From positions 310,001-374,000 of the forward strand of contig JAJJXM010000039.1 in the NCBI GenBank assembly GCA_024516155.1: a DNA stretch of 64,000 nucleotides, read 5' to 3'. A program made the position numbers and the translations under genes. The DNA comes from Pyronema omphalodes (taxonomy: Eukaryota; Ascomycota; Pezizomycetes; Pezizales; Pyronemataceae). The notes under the pieces are model-generated. The model saw only the letters and a program-made list of their open reading frames with translations. It was not told the DNA's origin and searched no databases. This document shows, piece after piece, positions 48,001 through 59,967 of the stretch. The stretch's first letter is position 1, and each line of letters begins with the position of its first letter.

Positions 48001-49338
48001 CCCTGTGGTACAAAAAAAAGGTGTTTAATCAAACCACACTTTAAACCACAAAAGGTGTTTAATTGAAACGCCCACAAAATTCATTTACTAAACACCTTGT
48101 GAAACACCCACTAAACACCGTTAAATACCTTTTTAAACACCTACTAAACACCTTTTTAAACACCTTTTTAAACTCCTACTAAACACCTCCAAACACCTCG
48201 CACAATAGTGGTTTGATCAAGCACCTCAGATATTTTTTAAATGTGCTAAATTAATTACTAAACTACTCGCTCATTATGTAACATGTTTCTAGCTATTGTC
48301 AGGTCTTCTATCTATACATACAGGAACCTCCCACCTCCATCCTCACCCCTCCTACTCCTACTCCGCTCCTCCTCTCTGTGTAGTACCATTCGCTTTGTGC
48401 CTTTTTTAATTGACCCTTACAAATGCTGGAATCATGGTTCGCTTCAATAAATAGACTTAGGTTGTCTGAGCATCCTGTTTGTCTGGTTAGCATTGTAGAT
48501 ATTTGTGGGGTTGGTTTGCAGTCCTTGACTCAGCGAGTATCTAGAAGTTCATATCCCAATCCCCCCCCCCTCTCTCTCTTTTTTCCCTCCAGTGGCGTAT
48601 GGTGTATTAACAGGCAATTCTGTTGAGGGACAAACATTTGACATGGGGAAAAACTTAGAGTTAAACAAGAGGGACAGATGGAGGTGGAGAAACAAGTGAA
48701 TGAACCGGATGAAGAACGAGGAACAACAAAGGCAGAACGAACAGAACGTAAGGAAGGGATGCGCACTAAGGCAAATCCACTTCCATCAACAAACATAAGC
48801 AGAACACAGCTCTACAGTTAAAAACTGAATGTTCAGTAGAACACTGCAGGGTGATTTATATGAACCATGGAAAAGCCATCCCTAGGAAGTGGACTGTAGA
48901 TGTTTATTTAAACATCAGAGGATAGTTCAAATAAACCCCGAGAATAAGCGAAGAAGAAGGTGTTTATTTAAACACCCCTAGAAAAAAAAAGGGGTTTTAT
49001 TTAAACATCCTTAAACACCCCTAGGGTGTTTAAATGAACACTAAAGAATAGGCGAAAAGAAGGTGTTGATTTTAAATCCCTAAACACAAATTGGGTGTTT
49101 ATTTCAACCACTTTGGATGGTTTAAATAGACCCCAAAGAATAAGGGAAAAGAAGGTGTTTATTTAAACACCCCTAAGGTGTTTAAATAAACCCCATAAAA
49201 AAAAATCAAGGTAGTTGTTTAACTAAACAACGCTAGGTGGTTTAGCTAAACACCGTAATCATACTAACACTTTCGGTGTTAGCTAAACACGAAGGTGTTT
49301 GAACTAACCACTCTCACTCGTTTTCTTGTACCATAGGG
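48001..49338. mobile_element. 1.3-kb non-autonomous DNA transposon, same ends as the 18.4-kb element
   Basis: The left end is CCCTGTGGTACAA and the right end, read inward, is CCCTATGGTACAA, nearly the same termini as the element in array copy 2. The flanks are AGTG at 47997-48000 and 49339-49342, a 3-4 bp target duplication. Next to each end lie dense copies of a 10-mer, GGTGTTTAAA or TTTAAACACC, in both orientations (48030-48200 and 48898-49310). No transposase-like frame is present. It is CACTA-like by ends and target duplication; without a transposase the superfamily stays open. Confidence 0.75.
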
Positions 49339-49342
49339 AGTG

Positions 49343-50173
49343 TGTGCTTTATAATCATAAAAAAAAAATCTATACATCTATGCTTTTTTCTAATTTGCAT
49401 TTTCGTAGCGCCTTCCAATTTCTATGGCACTCAGGTGGCCCAGAACCGCTTTTGTACAGGACAAGGGGGATCTGAGGAAGTCCTCTTTCTCATTTCTCTT
49501 ATCTTTTCTCATTGTATTTCTTTTTCGCACTTTGTTTGACGGGTTATATGGGTGTAGGATATTATGGGGCATCATTAGGTAGTTTAGATCACGAGGACGA
49601 GATTCTGATATATTTTAGTCCTGCTTGGGCTTTTAGGCCTCGGTCAGCGTATGAATCAATAAAGAAATGAATCGATTTTGTACAGCGATCGTCTCGAAAG
49701 AGCTCCATTACTTTCAGCCTTACCCTCAGCCTTCGTTGAAACCCTCTAATGGCGTCAATTCTCTTTTTAGGACGTTGTATACATTAAATGGCTTTGGTTA
49801 TGTCTTCTACATAATCGGTAGTTTGTGGAGTGATGGTGATGATGGACTTGAGTGCCTTCAGCGATAGACGATTCCGATCTAAAAGCCGGAGTAGATAACT
49901 ATAATAGGCTCTGAATGTCTGAAGATCCAGGGAATTTCTCCTCTATTTTTACATAAGCTTGACCTCACATCGACGATACGTGATATTTCATGACTCACTC
50001 GGCAAGCGTTATTGAATATCTCAGTAACACCTTGTTATTCAACTCTCGTAGCTGTTATTTTTCATTTCAATGCAGTTTTATATACGAAACTAAATACCAA
50101 TAAAAGCTACACTATAACAAAAATCATCGAGTCTATAGAAATATAGTCTAACCCCAGAATCCACAACACCTCC
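49343..50173. other. stretch between the DNA element and the LINE
   Basis: No protein-like frame. The left copy of the LINE target duplication (ATCCCCAATCCACAA) lies at 50174-50188. Confidence 0.55.
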
Positions 50174-50524
50174 ATCCCCAATCCACAAAAGCCAGCGCAG
50201 TAAACACACAACAACCACCCCGAGTTCGACCCCCCCCCCCAGCTATCTCAACAACCACCCGGAAATCATCAGATTTTCGAGCGGATTCTTGAATAGCTCA
50301 CTCGATTTACCTACCCGAAGCCTCTCCAGACCCGGCACGCTCTTTTTCGTCGCGCAAGCGAGGTGAAAGAGAATCACGGCCCCTGAAGACGCCCCTCGGC
50401 ACAGGCACAACGCGACTCCACCACAACCACAAAACAACAACCACTCGCTCGAACTCGTCTTCTCTTCTCTCCCCTTTAACTCTATCGCTCCCTCAATCTC
50501 CCCTCCCAACTCCTTCGCGGCGAC

Positions 50525-52295
50525 ATGGCCCCACGCTCTGCTGCCCCCCGCAAAAAACCCATTCCCCCCGACAAAATCAGCACGCCGAGCCTTAGCGCGA
50601 GCCAACACGCTAGCGCAGAGCCGCACTCCCAACCGACAACAATTGACGACATGAACCTCGACACTGACACTGACGTCAGCGACGAAGAAACCGCGTCGCC
50701 TACACCAACCCCAGCTCGCCGTCCCTCTACCCCGCCGCAACCCACTCCTCAAACCAACCGCCTGCCCCCACTGCGCCCAGAACTGGACACAATCCACGTC
50801 CGCAATATCCAAGACTTTCCAACCCTCCCGGCAAAACGCTCCGCACCGTCTACCACCACTTCCACTGAAACTCCTCTCGTCTACATGGTATCCAGGCTCC
50901 CTGCGCACCTTGGGAATGAAACAGCAACCCCCGGACACACCAGCATCGCAGACCTGACAGCAATCGACCGAGTCATGGCCACAGTAACCGCACATGCCGA
51001 CGCCGCACGCCTCAACGACCATCGTACCACTCAACGCCTCAATAAAGCATTCAGCATCATGGATCGCGACAGAGCAACATTACGCAAGATTGAAGAAATG
51101 CTGCGCAAACTGCTGCCCTCCCACGAAATTCCTGAATCCACCGACCCTGCCCCTGACACTGAACCCCTGCCCACTGCCCAAACCGACGATCTGGTCACCT
51201 ACTGGAAGACCCGCTGTTTCGCTGAAGAAGCGCTAGCCAAACACAATATCGCCGCCCCCCCCGCCATCCCCTTCCCCGTCCCCCAAGCAACTGCTGCCTG
51301 GACAAACCTGATATCCCCAGAAAGCTCTTCAGCTCTGTTACCCAGACTGTCGCCACTCAGAAGTCCAAGACCCCATCCCAACCCAAAAACCATCACCGAA
51401 ACCTGCTGTCCCTCGCCCTGTTACTGTTTCCATCCCCTGCCCAGACCCAGAAAAACTCACACATGATGTCAATGCCCACCTCGGTGCTGCTACAAACCGT
51501 GCACTCCGGGAGGCAGACGCCCCTGACCACATGTCTGTTGTTACGGTGCGCCGCAACCAACTTGGAAACCTCACCCTCACGTTCTCCCCCAAAACTACCA
51601 CTGAAGAAGTTACTGCCCACCTCAACACCCTTCAGGAGGCTGCCCAGTCAATCCACTACACCCTGCTTGCACCCCGAGTTGCCGAAAAGTGGTTCAAACT
51701 TACGGTACACAGCATCCCACTTGACTCCTACCCCGACACCCTGATGGTATGCAAGCTCTCCAATCTGAGATTGAGCGCAACCATGACATCCAGCTCGCCC
51801 AACCCCCCCGATACATAACCCACCCTGACAAGCGCATTGGCAAGGCTGCATCAAGCGTTATGATCGCCCTTAAGACCAATGAGGATGCACAAAGGCTGAA
51901 GAGAACCAAGGTTATTGTACGCTATGAGCAGAGGAAGGTCACTGAGTATCACTCAGCCCCCCCACCGACCAATGCCGTCGCTGCCTTACCTTTGGACACC
52001 ACCACGCCGTCTGCCCCTCCATTTCCCACCCCACCTGTGCCCTTTGTGCCGGGCCACATTCCACCGACCTACATCAATGTGCTGAATGTCCGACCAAGAC
52101 TGGACGGCTATGCCCCCATGTCATGTCAAATGCAGAAACTGCACTGATTCAAACCAAGATGACACAGCTCACCCTGCATTCCACCCCAAATGCCCCTCCC
52201 GCCTGGAAGTCATAAGAACTGTCTGGCAAAGAACAAAAACCGCCCACAAGCCCTCTGACCTACCCTCTGACACCAATATGACCACCGATGAGTAA
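50525..52295 (+). pseudogene. LINE ORF1, gag-like nucleic-acid-binding protein
   Basis: ATG 50525 starts a Pro/Thr-rich disordered N-terminus, followed by a helical region (RLNKAFSIMDRDRATLRKIE, LRKLLPSH). The frame shifts near 51340-51450 and again near 51740. Later pieces read TVRRNQLGNLTLTF, then SEIERNHDIQLAQPPRYITH and KAASSVMIALKTNEDAQRL. The end carries Cys/His knuckle-like motifs (CALCAGPH, CRNCTDSNQ, FHPKCPSRLE) typical of LINE ORF1 proteins that coat the RNA. The stop TAA at 52293-52295 overlaps the ORF2 start. Confidence 0.8.
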
Positions 52296-55200
52296 TCACA
52301 ACTCTTCCGCGGCAACCCTACGAATAATATCCCACAACATTAATAGAAGCACCATAGCCCTTAACTCCCTTTTGAACTCTGCTGGCAAGACCGCAGACAT
52401 CATTCTGATACAGGAAGCTGATATCAAAAACCCCACATATGCCACAACACACCCAGATTTCCTTCTCCTTATACCCCCAGCAAACAACCGCACAGTTGTC
52501 AGAACGATGGCGTACATTTCGAAACTAAACCCTCACTACATGTTACTCCACGCCCTGACATCTGTGCGGACCCGGATCTCCAGATCCTTGAAGTACACAC
52601 CCCCCTCATTCCCACTTTTTACCTACTTAACATTTACAACGAATGGGAACAAGATTCCAAACAATACACACTCCCACGCTCATTTACCCCACTCACCCTG
52701 CCCCACCGCTGCGTCCTGACAGGTGACATGAATGCCCATCATGCACTGTGGAACTCTCATCTCACAAGGATGACACGCGCGGACGAGCTGGTTACCTGAT
52801 TGAAGAAGCAGGCTGGCACCTAGCTAACACACCAGACACACACCATACACTACTACCGCAATGGCCACGGATCCTCCGTCCTGGACCTGACACTCTCTAC
52901 ACCCTCAATGGCGAACGAAGTACGGAACTGGGCAGTCGATGAGGAAGCGGCAACAGGTTCAGATCATGAGGTCATCCGGTTCCAAATACAGTCGCAACAC
53001 CCAGATGTTGAGCTTTCCAACCCCAAACCACGACTGAACTGGAAAAAGACCAACTGGGATGAATTTGCTGCCATCCTCACGACTCGCATCTTCCCTCCGA
53101 CCCCGGTGGTCACACTTGCAAGTAATCCTACTACCATAACCTGGATGAATGGGCCGCCTCCCTTCAACAAACAATAGCCACAGCAGCCGAGCAATCTACT
53201 CCAGCCATCGAACATTCCCCCAGATCCAAACGCTGGTGGACCGACGATCTAGCAACCACCAGGAAAGAAATGAACCAGGCTCAAAGGGTCTGGAAGCGCA
53301 CAAGGCACCCAGATGACCACGCCCAGTTCAAAAGCAAACGTAACCACCACTTCCGGGCAGTCCGACATGCAAAAGACAGCCTATGGAAGGAGTACCTGTC
53401 TCAAGCAAAGGAGCTGACATATGGGCTGCCTTCCGCTACACTAACCCTCGCCGCGCCCAGCTCACCCCCCACCAATCAGACACAACTACCAACCCAACGC
53501 CCTCCGAACAGACTTTGCCGGCAAAGTTCAAGCCTTTCAGGCCCTCTTTCCCCCCCCCACCAGACGCCCCCCCTCAACCCCACCAGAACAACAACCCCCA
53601 ATCGAATGGAACACGTTCTCGGAAGCCGAAGTCAAATCGGCCATCTTCACCTCAGCACCGAAGAAGGCCCCTGGCCCGATGGCATTCCATTCTTGCCTTC
53701 GACAAGCCTACACTACATCCCGGAAGATTTCACCTCTATACGCAACCCTGGCAGAGTTGGATATCAACCACGCTGCTGGAGACAGGCTACTACAGTGGTG
53801 ATACCAAAGCCAAACAAACCTGACTACAGCTCTGTGAAGGCCTATCGCCCGATCGCGCTGCTAAACTGCATGGGAAAGATTTTAGAAAAGCTAATGGCGA
53901 CACGTCTAGGACAACTAGCAGAACACACCACATCCTCCACCGAGATCAAATTGGAGGACGACCCAAGCGATCAGCCATTGATGCAGCAATGGCCCTGACA
54001 CACGATTGAGGTTGGCCACAAAAACAAACTCATAACCTCCGCCCTATTCCTCGATGTCAGAGGTGCATTCGACAATGTATCCGCCACACGCCTCCTCGCT
54101 ACAATGACATCTCTGGGATGCCCACTGCCTACGTATCTTGGTGCGCATCCTTCCTGCAGGACAGAACCACAGCCTGTCCTTCGACGGACACACCGACGAA
54201 CAACGAGCCACCCGAACCGGTATCCCCCAGGGATCACCCGCCTCACCAATCCTGTTCCTCCTATACCTGCGACCGCTCTTCGACAATCTATCATCATCCA
54301 CCCCAGCATCTGGACACCCAGCTACATCGACGACGTCGCTCTAGTCACACAGGGTACATCCAGAGAATCTAACTCAAGGGCCCTTGAGAGGCCGCAGAAA
54401 CAGCTTTCGAATGGGCCAACAACAACGCTGTGGCATTCGACGACTCCAAGTCAGAACTCCTCCACTTCCACAGATCGCAAAAAACAACACCACCCCTCAA
54501 ACATGTCAGACTTCCCAACGGCACGATAGTCCAACCAGGCACAAAAGGCGGAAAGAAAGATGTGGTCCGGTGGATTGGTATCCACTTTGATAGAAAACTT
54601 TCCTTTGTTCACCATGTAAATACTAGACTGACAGCCGCATCCAGGTCCTTTAACGCCCTAAGAAGCCTTGTGCGATATGAAACTGGTCTGTCCCCCTCCG
54701 CTACAAGAACACTTTACCGTGCATGTGTCCAATCCAGATCCGACTTCGGTTCAGAGATATGGTGGTCAAATCAGAAAACGCTGGAATCCAAGCTACAACG
54801 ACAACAAAAACCGCCCTACGCAAAATCCTCAACGCCTTCACATCACCCCAATTATGGCCCTGCACAACGAGCAGCCCTCCCACCCGTTAAGATCAGACTC
54901 AACAAAAACGAAAATATGCCCTCAGACTCCTCTCCCTGCCCCCTACCCACCCCGTCATTTCCCGCTGCCCCTCTTCCTACCCACCCCAGGCCACTTTGAA
55001 CACGCCATCATGTCCCCAACGAGTATGACTGTGACTGGCATGGTCACACACGCGCCCCCGTCCCGTCTCACAAGCATCCTCACTCTGATGAGACCATGGC
55101 TATCCCCCACAGCACAGTTGAGAACACGGCACAACCAGACCCTCAATATGGAAACCACCCCCTGACAACAACCATCTCCACGAGCGAGAAGGAGGACGCA

Positions 55201-56228
55201 GCTACTGAACACCTTGCACTCCTACACTCCCTCAAACAACACCCAACGCAATCGTGGTATACACGATGGCTCCCAACTCAATGACAGAACCGGAGCTAGC
55301 TTTTCATTCCCTACGGCCTCGACAAACAAATACAGCCCTTATCCCCATGTCCACACAAACGAAGTCTTTGACGCGGAACTACAAGCCATCTCAGAAGCCT
55401 ACTCTCCTGCGCCACACACCTTCGACGCCTCCACCTCCACAACCGCCAGATACACATCTTCACCGACAACCAGGCAGCCATCATCCGCTCCTCTCACCTC
55501 TCGCCAGGCCCAGGACGGGAAACTGCCGGCATCATCCACCACACCTGTCAAACCCTCCTCACACGAACCAACTCCACAGTGCACCTTCACTGGGTACCAG
55601 GCCATACCGACATTGCAGGCAACGATGAAGCAGATCGCCTGGCAAAATTGGCAACTGAAAGAAACCCCCTACCGAACTCGACAATCTCCTGTCATGGCTG
55701 CGACGCCGCATCCATGAAGCTCACATCCATGATTGGGTCACCTGGTACACCTCCCCACCCGCCCAAAGACATACGATGCACCATTCAAGCGGAAGCTTGA
55801 TGAAGCGTACACATCAGTGCCCCGAAAGATATCCACGGCGATACTGGGCCTCCGAACAGGACATGGTTACTTTCTCAACAGCCTGGCACACCCCCCCTCC
55901 GAACAATACCCCTCCCGCTCATGCACATGCCCCCTCCACCCACCTCAAACCCCACGCCACCTGATCCTGGCCTGCCCCAATTTACCTCCCACCGTATTAA
56001 CCTCCGCCACCAACTTAAACTACCACGGCACCGACAACTACAACTCAAGATGATCCTCCACACGCCACACGGAATTCAAGCCCTGACCACTATTATCTCT
56101 GACGAAGCTCGCAACTGCGGAATGGGCACACACACAGTTAAGTACCCCTGTAGCGGAGAGACACTCACCAGAACACAGATTCACAATGGCAGATTGGGGT
56201 ACGTTAACTGACCCTGATGAAGAACACC

Positions 56229-56233
<5 letters not shown>
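52288..56233 (+). pseudogene. LINE ORF2: endonuclease, reverse transcriptase, RNase H
   Basis: ATG 52288 opens the EEP endonuclease (RIISHNINRS, ILIQEADI; GDMNAHHALW near 52722; GSSVLDLTLS; GSDHEVIRF near 52956). Reverse transcriptase motifs follow: a KAPGPDG-like start near 53665 (one C short of frame), YRPIALLNCMGKILEK near 53840, FLDVRGAFDNV near 54055, GIPQGSPASPILFLLY near 54220, and catalytic YIDDVALV at 54323. RNase H motifs: TDGS near 55258 (clearer in the second copy), DAELQAI, IFTDNQAAI, and HWVPGHTDIAGNDEADRLAK near 55588. A C-terminal SRSCTCPLHPPQTPRHLILACP-like Cys/His motif precedes the stop at 56231. At least eight frame changes are needed to read it through, so it is inactive as read. 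Confidence 0.88.
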
Positions 56234-56269
<36 letters not shown>

Positions 56270-56773
56270 CACCAGAATGTATTTAAACCAGAAGCAAACT
56301 GTCGATAGGACAGGACAAAGATGGATTCGAAGAAGGGAGGATTGCTACATTTTCTAACTTTTCTTTACACTATGTTTTCCTTTGTATCACGAATGACGAA
56401 AAGGGAGAGGAGAGATGGGAAAGTCAAGGAGCCGGGGATGGGGTGTTCTGTATTTTCTCATTTCCTTTGTTCCTTTACTTTTCTTATTATTATCAGAGTT
56501 TCAGGCGGTAGAAACTGGGGAAGGATGGAGGAAAGATACTGGAGCAAACAGGGCTCACGGACACAACGACGAGATGGACAGACACAGACAGAAACAGAGG
56601 CGACTACTGCCAGAAACTTAGATAGACCGCTCTGGGGCGTACCCAGGGCCATTGGAGGTCACACCCGATGGTCAGCATTGTACCTTAAAGTAGTACCCGC
56701 CATAACCTACCTACGGTTGCAAGCGTGTATGACATAAATAATAATAAATAATCCCCAATCCACAAGACCGTCA

Positions 56774-57160
56774 TCAACGGCGACTAGACGTACTCATCCC
56801 CCCATTCCTAGGAGAACCCAGCCTCAAACTCCTAGCCACACTTCCAACACTCATCGGACCTGAGGATCTCGAACTACCCGCCATGCTACTCATAGGCATC
56901 AACGATCTCGCCGTTCCCGCCATGCTACTCACAGGTCTCAACGATCTCGCCGTACCTGGCATACTACTCTTCGGCATCATCGACCTTGCCGAACCCGCCA
57001 TACTACTAATAGGTCTTAACGTTTTCGCCATCCCGGCACTCGAGGAGATAGGTTTCAACGATCTCGCGGTACCCGCAGCCTTCGACATAGGTCTTGCAGT
57101 AGACGCAGATCTAATGGATGGCGATAACCCGGTTGAACCACAGATTGCTGAACCGGGCAT
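56774..57160 (-). CDS. 13-residue-repeat protein, orphan
   Basis: 128-codon frame from ATG 57160 (MPGSAICGSTGLSP) consisting mostly of a 13-residue repeat (GTARSLxPxSSMA), six copies in a 39-bp tandem array at about 56880-57100. The plus strand of the same array is also open (repeat AVPAMLLIGLNDL), so strand is not certain. I prefer the minus strand because Ser/Ala/Pro-rich sequence continues upstream in a nearby phase to about 57407 (GPSVLPPVHPVSPKLP). The LINE lies immediately beyond its stop. Function unknown. Confidence 0.4.
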   Translation of the reverse strand: MPGSAICGSTGLSPSIRSASTARPMSKAAGTARSLKPISSSAGMAKTLRPISSMAGSARSMMPKSSMPGTARSLRPVSSMAGTARSLMPMSSMAGSSRSSGPMSVGSVARSLRLGSPRNGGMSTSSRR

Positions 57161-57470
57161 TGATCGTGGTGGGACATGCCGCGGATAATGGTTGCTGCGC
57201 TGTAGCCGCTTGGTTGCGGTTCGACGCTGCAGGCATTGCCGTGGCGGGAGATTGCTGAGACGGGGGGGATGGCGGTGCCGATGGTTCGGATCCCGGTGGT
57301 CGAGGCACGACCGGATGGTGCCCCGGATTGCTTGTAGAGGAGTAGACTATCGGGAGCTTTGGAGATACGGGATGAACCGGGGGTAGAACGGATGGACCCG
57401 CGCGCATAGAGGGGGCGGTTGATCCGGCTCGTGATGCCGCTCGGCTTGAGCCTGGTCATGAGGACGCTGC
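57161..57470 (-). other. possible 5' part of the 13-residue-repeat gene
   Basis: A minus-strand frame 57111-57407 encodes Pro/Ser/Ala-rich sequence (VVPRPPGSEPSAPPSPPSQQ) and overlaps the ATG of the repeat gene one phase away. A shift near 57165 would join them. The join is not supported by splice signals. Confidence 0.3.
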
Positions 57471-58052
57471 CCCTGTCACCCGCATTAGTTTGGAACTGCA
57501 CTGGATCAGGTCTAAGATAACTTTAATTCGACAGCGTTTCAAAGGTCTTCGAGAATGTAAAGATCCCTAACCCTCCATTATCGATACGACTAAGCAGGCA
57601 ACAGCATGCGATTGTTGGTCTGGGATACGACTTGATTAGCAAGAGATTGTTCGGCATTCTTGGTCGGATACTGTACCAGGTGAAATCGAGGGTAGGTGGA
57701 GGGGGAGATCTCTCATGAATATGTCAATGAAAATACCATTAGACAAGGGATTTCAACTGATCTTGACATAATTTTAGAATGATATATCCTGGTTGAATAC
57801 GATGTACCCGCATTTTGCAGCAATATACAGAGGTCTGTTATGAAATAATTGATGCGGCATAAGTTGCACATATCATGCATGTATGGAGATGTGCTTGTCA
57901 TTTTTTTTTGTTTCGTTAATTTTGGCATACTTTCACGTTGTATAACACCGCTAACTACTCCAACATGGGTACTGTTAATTACATGCAATCACTTCATAAC
58001 AGACTTCTGCATATTGCTCTAAAATGTGAATAAAACGCATTTCAACAAGATC

Positions 58053-58820
58053 TCATACAGGAAGTGTTGCCATGAGCATTTGAATAACCTCTTTCATTGC
58101 TATCCTCGTTCTTATTTCTCTAATGAGTTCTTGAAATGCCTGTAGAATATTCAGTTGCACGACTTTATTCACGACACCAAACAGAAGCCAAAACACCGTA
58201 GCATTTCCAAACTCTCCCGCCACTTTCAAGTGCATGGCATCTCCTTCTTCATCAAACCTATGAGTGGATTTCAAGTATTTCATAAAAGCTTCGCAAATTG
58301 GATCAGTGATTAAATATAAGGGATCCGCCTCTTGTAGTGCCGTTAAATTCTCCAACAGGTGCACGTAACAATTCAACGCGTCCCGATAAGCAGCTAGCGT
58401 TGCAGTTAAATAATCACCGTTACGAAGATCAATGGCCATTTCGCCATGCCAGTCGAATACTGCAGATATAGATCGTAGGGTGTTGTAGGTTTCATCGTTC
58501 GGATTATGTTGATACAGCATAGAAATATGATACCCATAGATGCATTCCCTCGGCGTGGTACATTTGGTGGATGAGTCGTCATCGGTGAATAGGTTGTCAT
58601 CGGTGAATAGGTTGTCGTCGGTGAATAGGTTGTCATCGTTGGATAAGTTATCGTTGGTGGATAAGTTGCCATTGTCGGTTGAGGTATTGGAGGTGGCCAG
58701 GTTGCTGTTCCTGGGCGAGTTATCGTTGGTGACAGAGCTGTCGTTGACAGGTGGATTGCGATGGGCAGATGACATGCCGTTAAGGGACGTGTCTCTGTTT
58801 GGCATGCCAGGTGAATGCAT
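58053..58820 (-). CDS. duplicated orphan gene 1, copy B (TDDNLF repeats)
   Basis: 255-residue intact frame from ATG 58820 (MHSPGMPNRDTSLNG). It is nearly identical to the block A gene, with one additional 6-residue DDNLFT unit at the N-terminal repeat (an 18-bp expansion) and a few substitutions (for example LLYQ to MLYQ and EEGGAM to EEGDAM). The ordered C-terminal part, including VFWLLFGVVNKVVQLN and the final MLMATLPV, is unchanged in pattern. Survival of the full frame in both copies favours a functional protein. Family unknown. Confidence 0.72.
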   Translation of the reverse strand: MHSPGMPNRDTSLNGMSSAHRNPPVNDSSVTNDNSPRNSNLATSNTSTDNGNLSTNDNLSNDDNLFTDDNLFTDDNLFTDDDSSTKCTTPRECIYGYHISMLYQHNPNDETYNTLRSISAVFDWHGEMAIDLRNGDYLTATLAAYRDALNCYVHLLENLTALQEADPLYLITDPICEAFMKYLKSTHRFDEEGDAMHLKVAGEFGNATVFWLLFGVVNKVVQLNILQAFQELIREIRTRIAMKEVIQMLMATLPV

Positions 58821-59967
58821 TTTGGGAACAGAATGGGAGCAAAATCTTCGAGGAACCGAATGTGAGAGACTGAGGATGGAAGATGGCGAAAATATGGGGA
58901 ATGTTTCAGTTATGTAGGTAGCGGACCTCCCTTGATTAGTGCCGTTTCAGCCAACAATTTATGTGTCTAATAAAGTATGTAATGTAAGCCTTCAACTACA
59001 TACATAACCAGAAGCTCCATCACATTTGCACATTGCGTTATGTGTTATGTCCAGCAGCTTAATTATTTCATTTTTATCATATTATAACTTTGCCAACAGC
59101 GAAATTTTACGACTCCAAGAGTGCTGGAGGGGGGGATGAGCGGGGGGTTGAAGTAGTAAAGAAGAGCACAGCATTGTCCCATGATCCGTTGAAATTAGAG
59201 ATTTTTGCCGGTGTCCGCGGAATATATAATCTTGATTCTGTGTGATTTATGGAAGGCGCATGATGGATACCCGGAAGGCATGGTGCTTCACGGAGGAATT
59301 GCGCCAAGTGTTGCTACTGACCAATTCCTTGCCGTTTGGAAGTTTACCGTCATCCCACATTTCTTACGCAACAACTTATCGATGATCGATTTCTTGCTTC
59401 ACAAACCACCACCTCTTCACTCCATGATCCTGTCGACAAAGCTCACCCACAACTGCGGAGTTACGGCAGTGATCAAGTAACGTATGTAGAATAATATAAC
59501 TACAATTACATGAGCAACCTACGCATAGCCTATGCATGCGTTGCAGTTTTTGTTTTCTCCAAATTGTGCGTTTCTTTTCTTGGTGGGCACTCAAGACCTC
59601 AAATAATACACGAAGTGGACACCTATTGCTTCTGGTGATGCGGAAACCATTGAACTGCGTGCTGTCAAGTGTTGAAAACGTAAGTATTTTCAGTTCAAAC
59701 GTATTTCCACCAGTCTCAAGATTGACCCGGTGACAGGACGAATATTGCAATTGAAACTAATCAAAATAATCGACAAAAATTGACAAAATTGACATTCATC
59801 GACCTTCCAATGCATCCAATCTTTGTTTAATAACCAACTTCCTCAGCGGCACTGTAATTTGATGTCTACTTTGAGTCCTTGAGAAAAAAAAAAGTAATTT
59901 GATATTGCAGTTCAGCAAGGGTTTCATGCTGTTACGCTAGTGCCTGTGTGTGGCATGTATGTTGCAT

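Larger units (their letters stand above)
50189..56750 (+). mobile_element. full-length non-LTR retrotransposon (LINE, Tad1-like organisation)
   Basis: 6,562 bp flanked by the 15-bp direct repeat ATCCCCAATCCACAA at 50174-50188 and 56751-56765. The first two bases may belong to the AATAAT tail. A GC-rich 5' leader of 336 bases precedes ORF1 (gag-like) and ORF2 (endonuclease, reverse transcriptase, RNase H, C-terminal Cys/His motif). An internal A run of about 27 (56232-56259) follows the ORF2 stop, then about 490 bases of 3' UTR ending in an AATAA-rich tail. ORF1 and ORF2 overlap in ATGAGTAA. Both are broken by several single-base shifts, so this copy appears inactive as read. It lies 9 bp from the stop codon of the minus-strand repeat gene on its right. 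Clade assignment to Tad1 is by domain order only. Confidence 0.92.

Noticed and set aside
54104..54529. Several Pro/Thr/Ser-rich frames inside the LINE as separate genes
   Set aside because: They overlap the reverse transcriptase motifs in another frame and come from its GC-rich composition.
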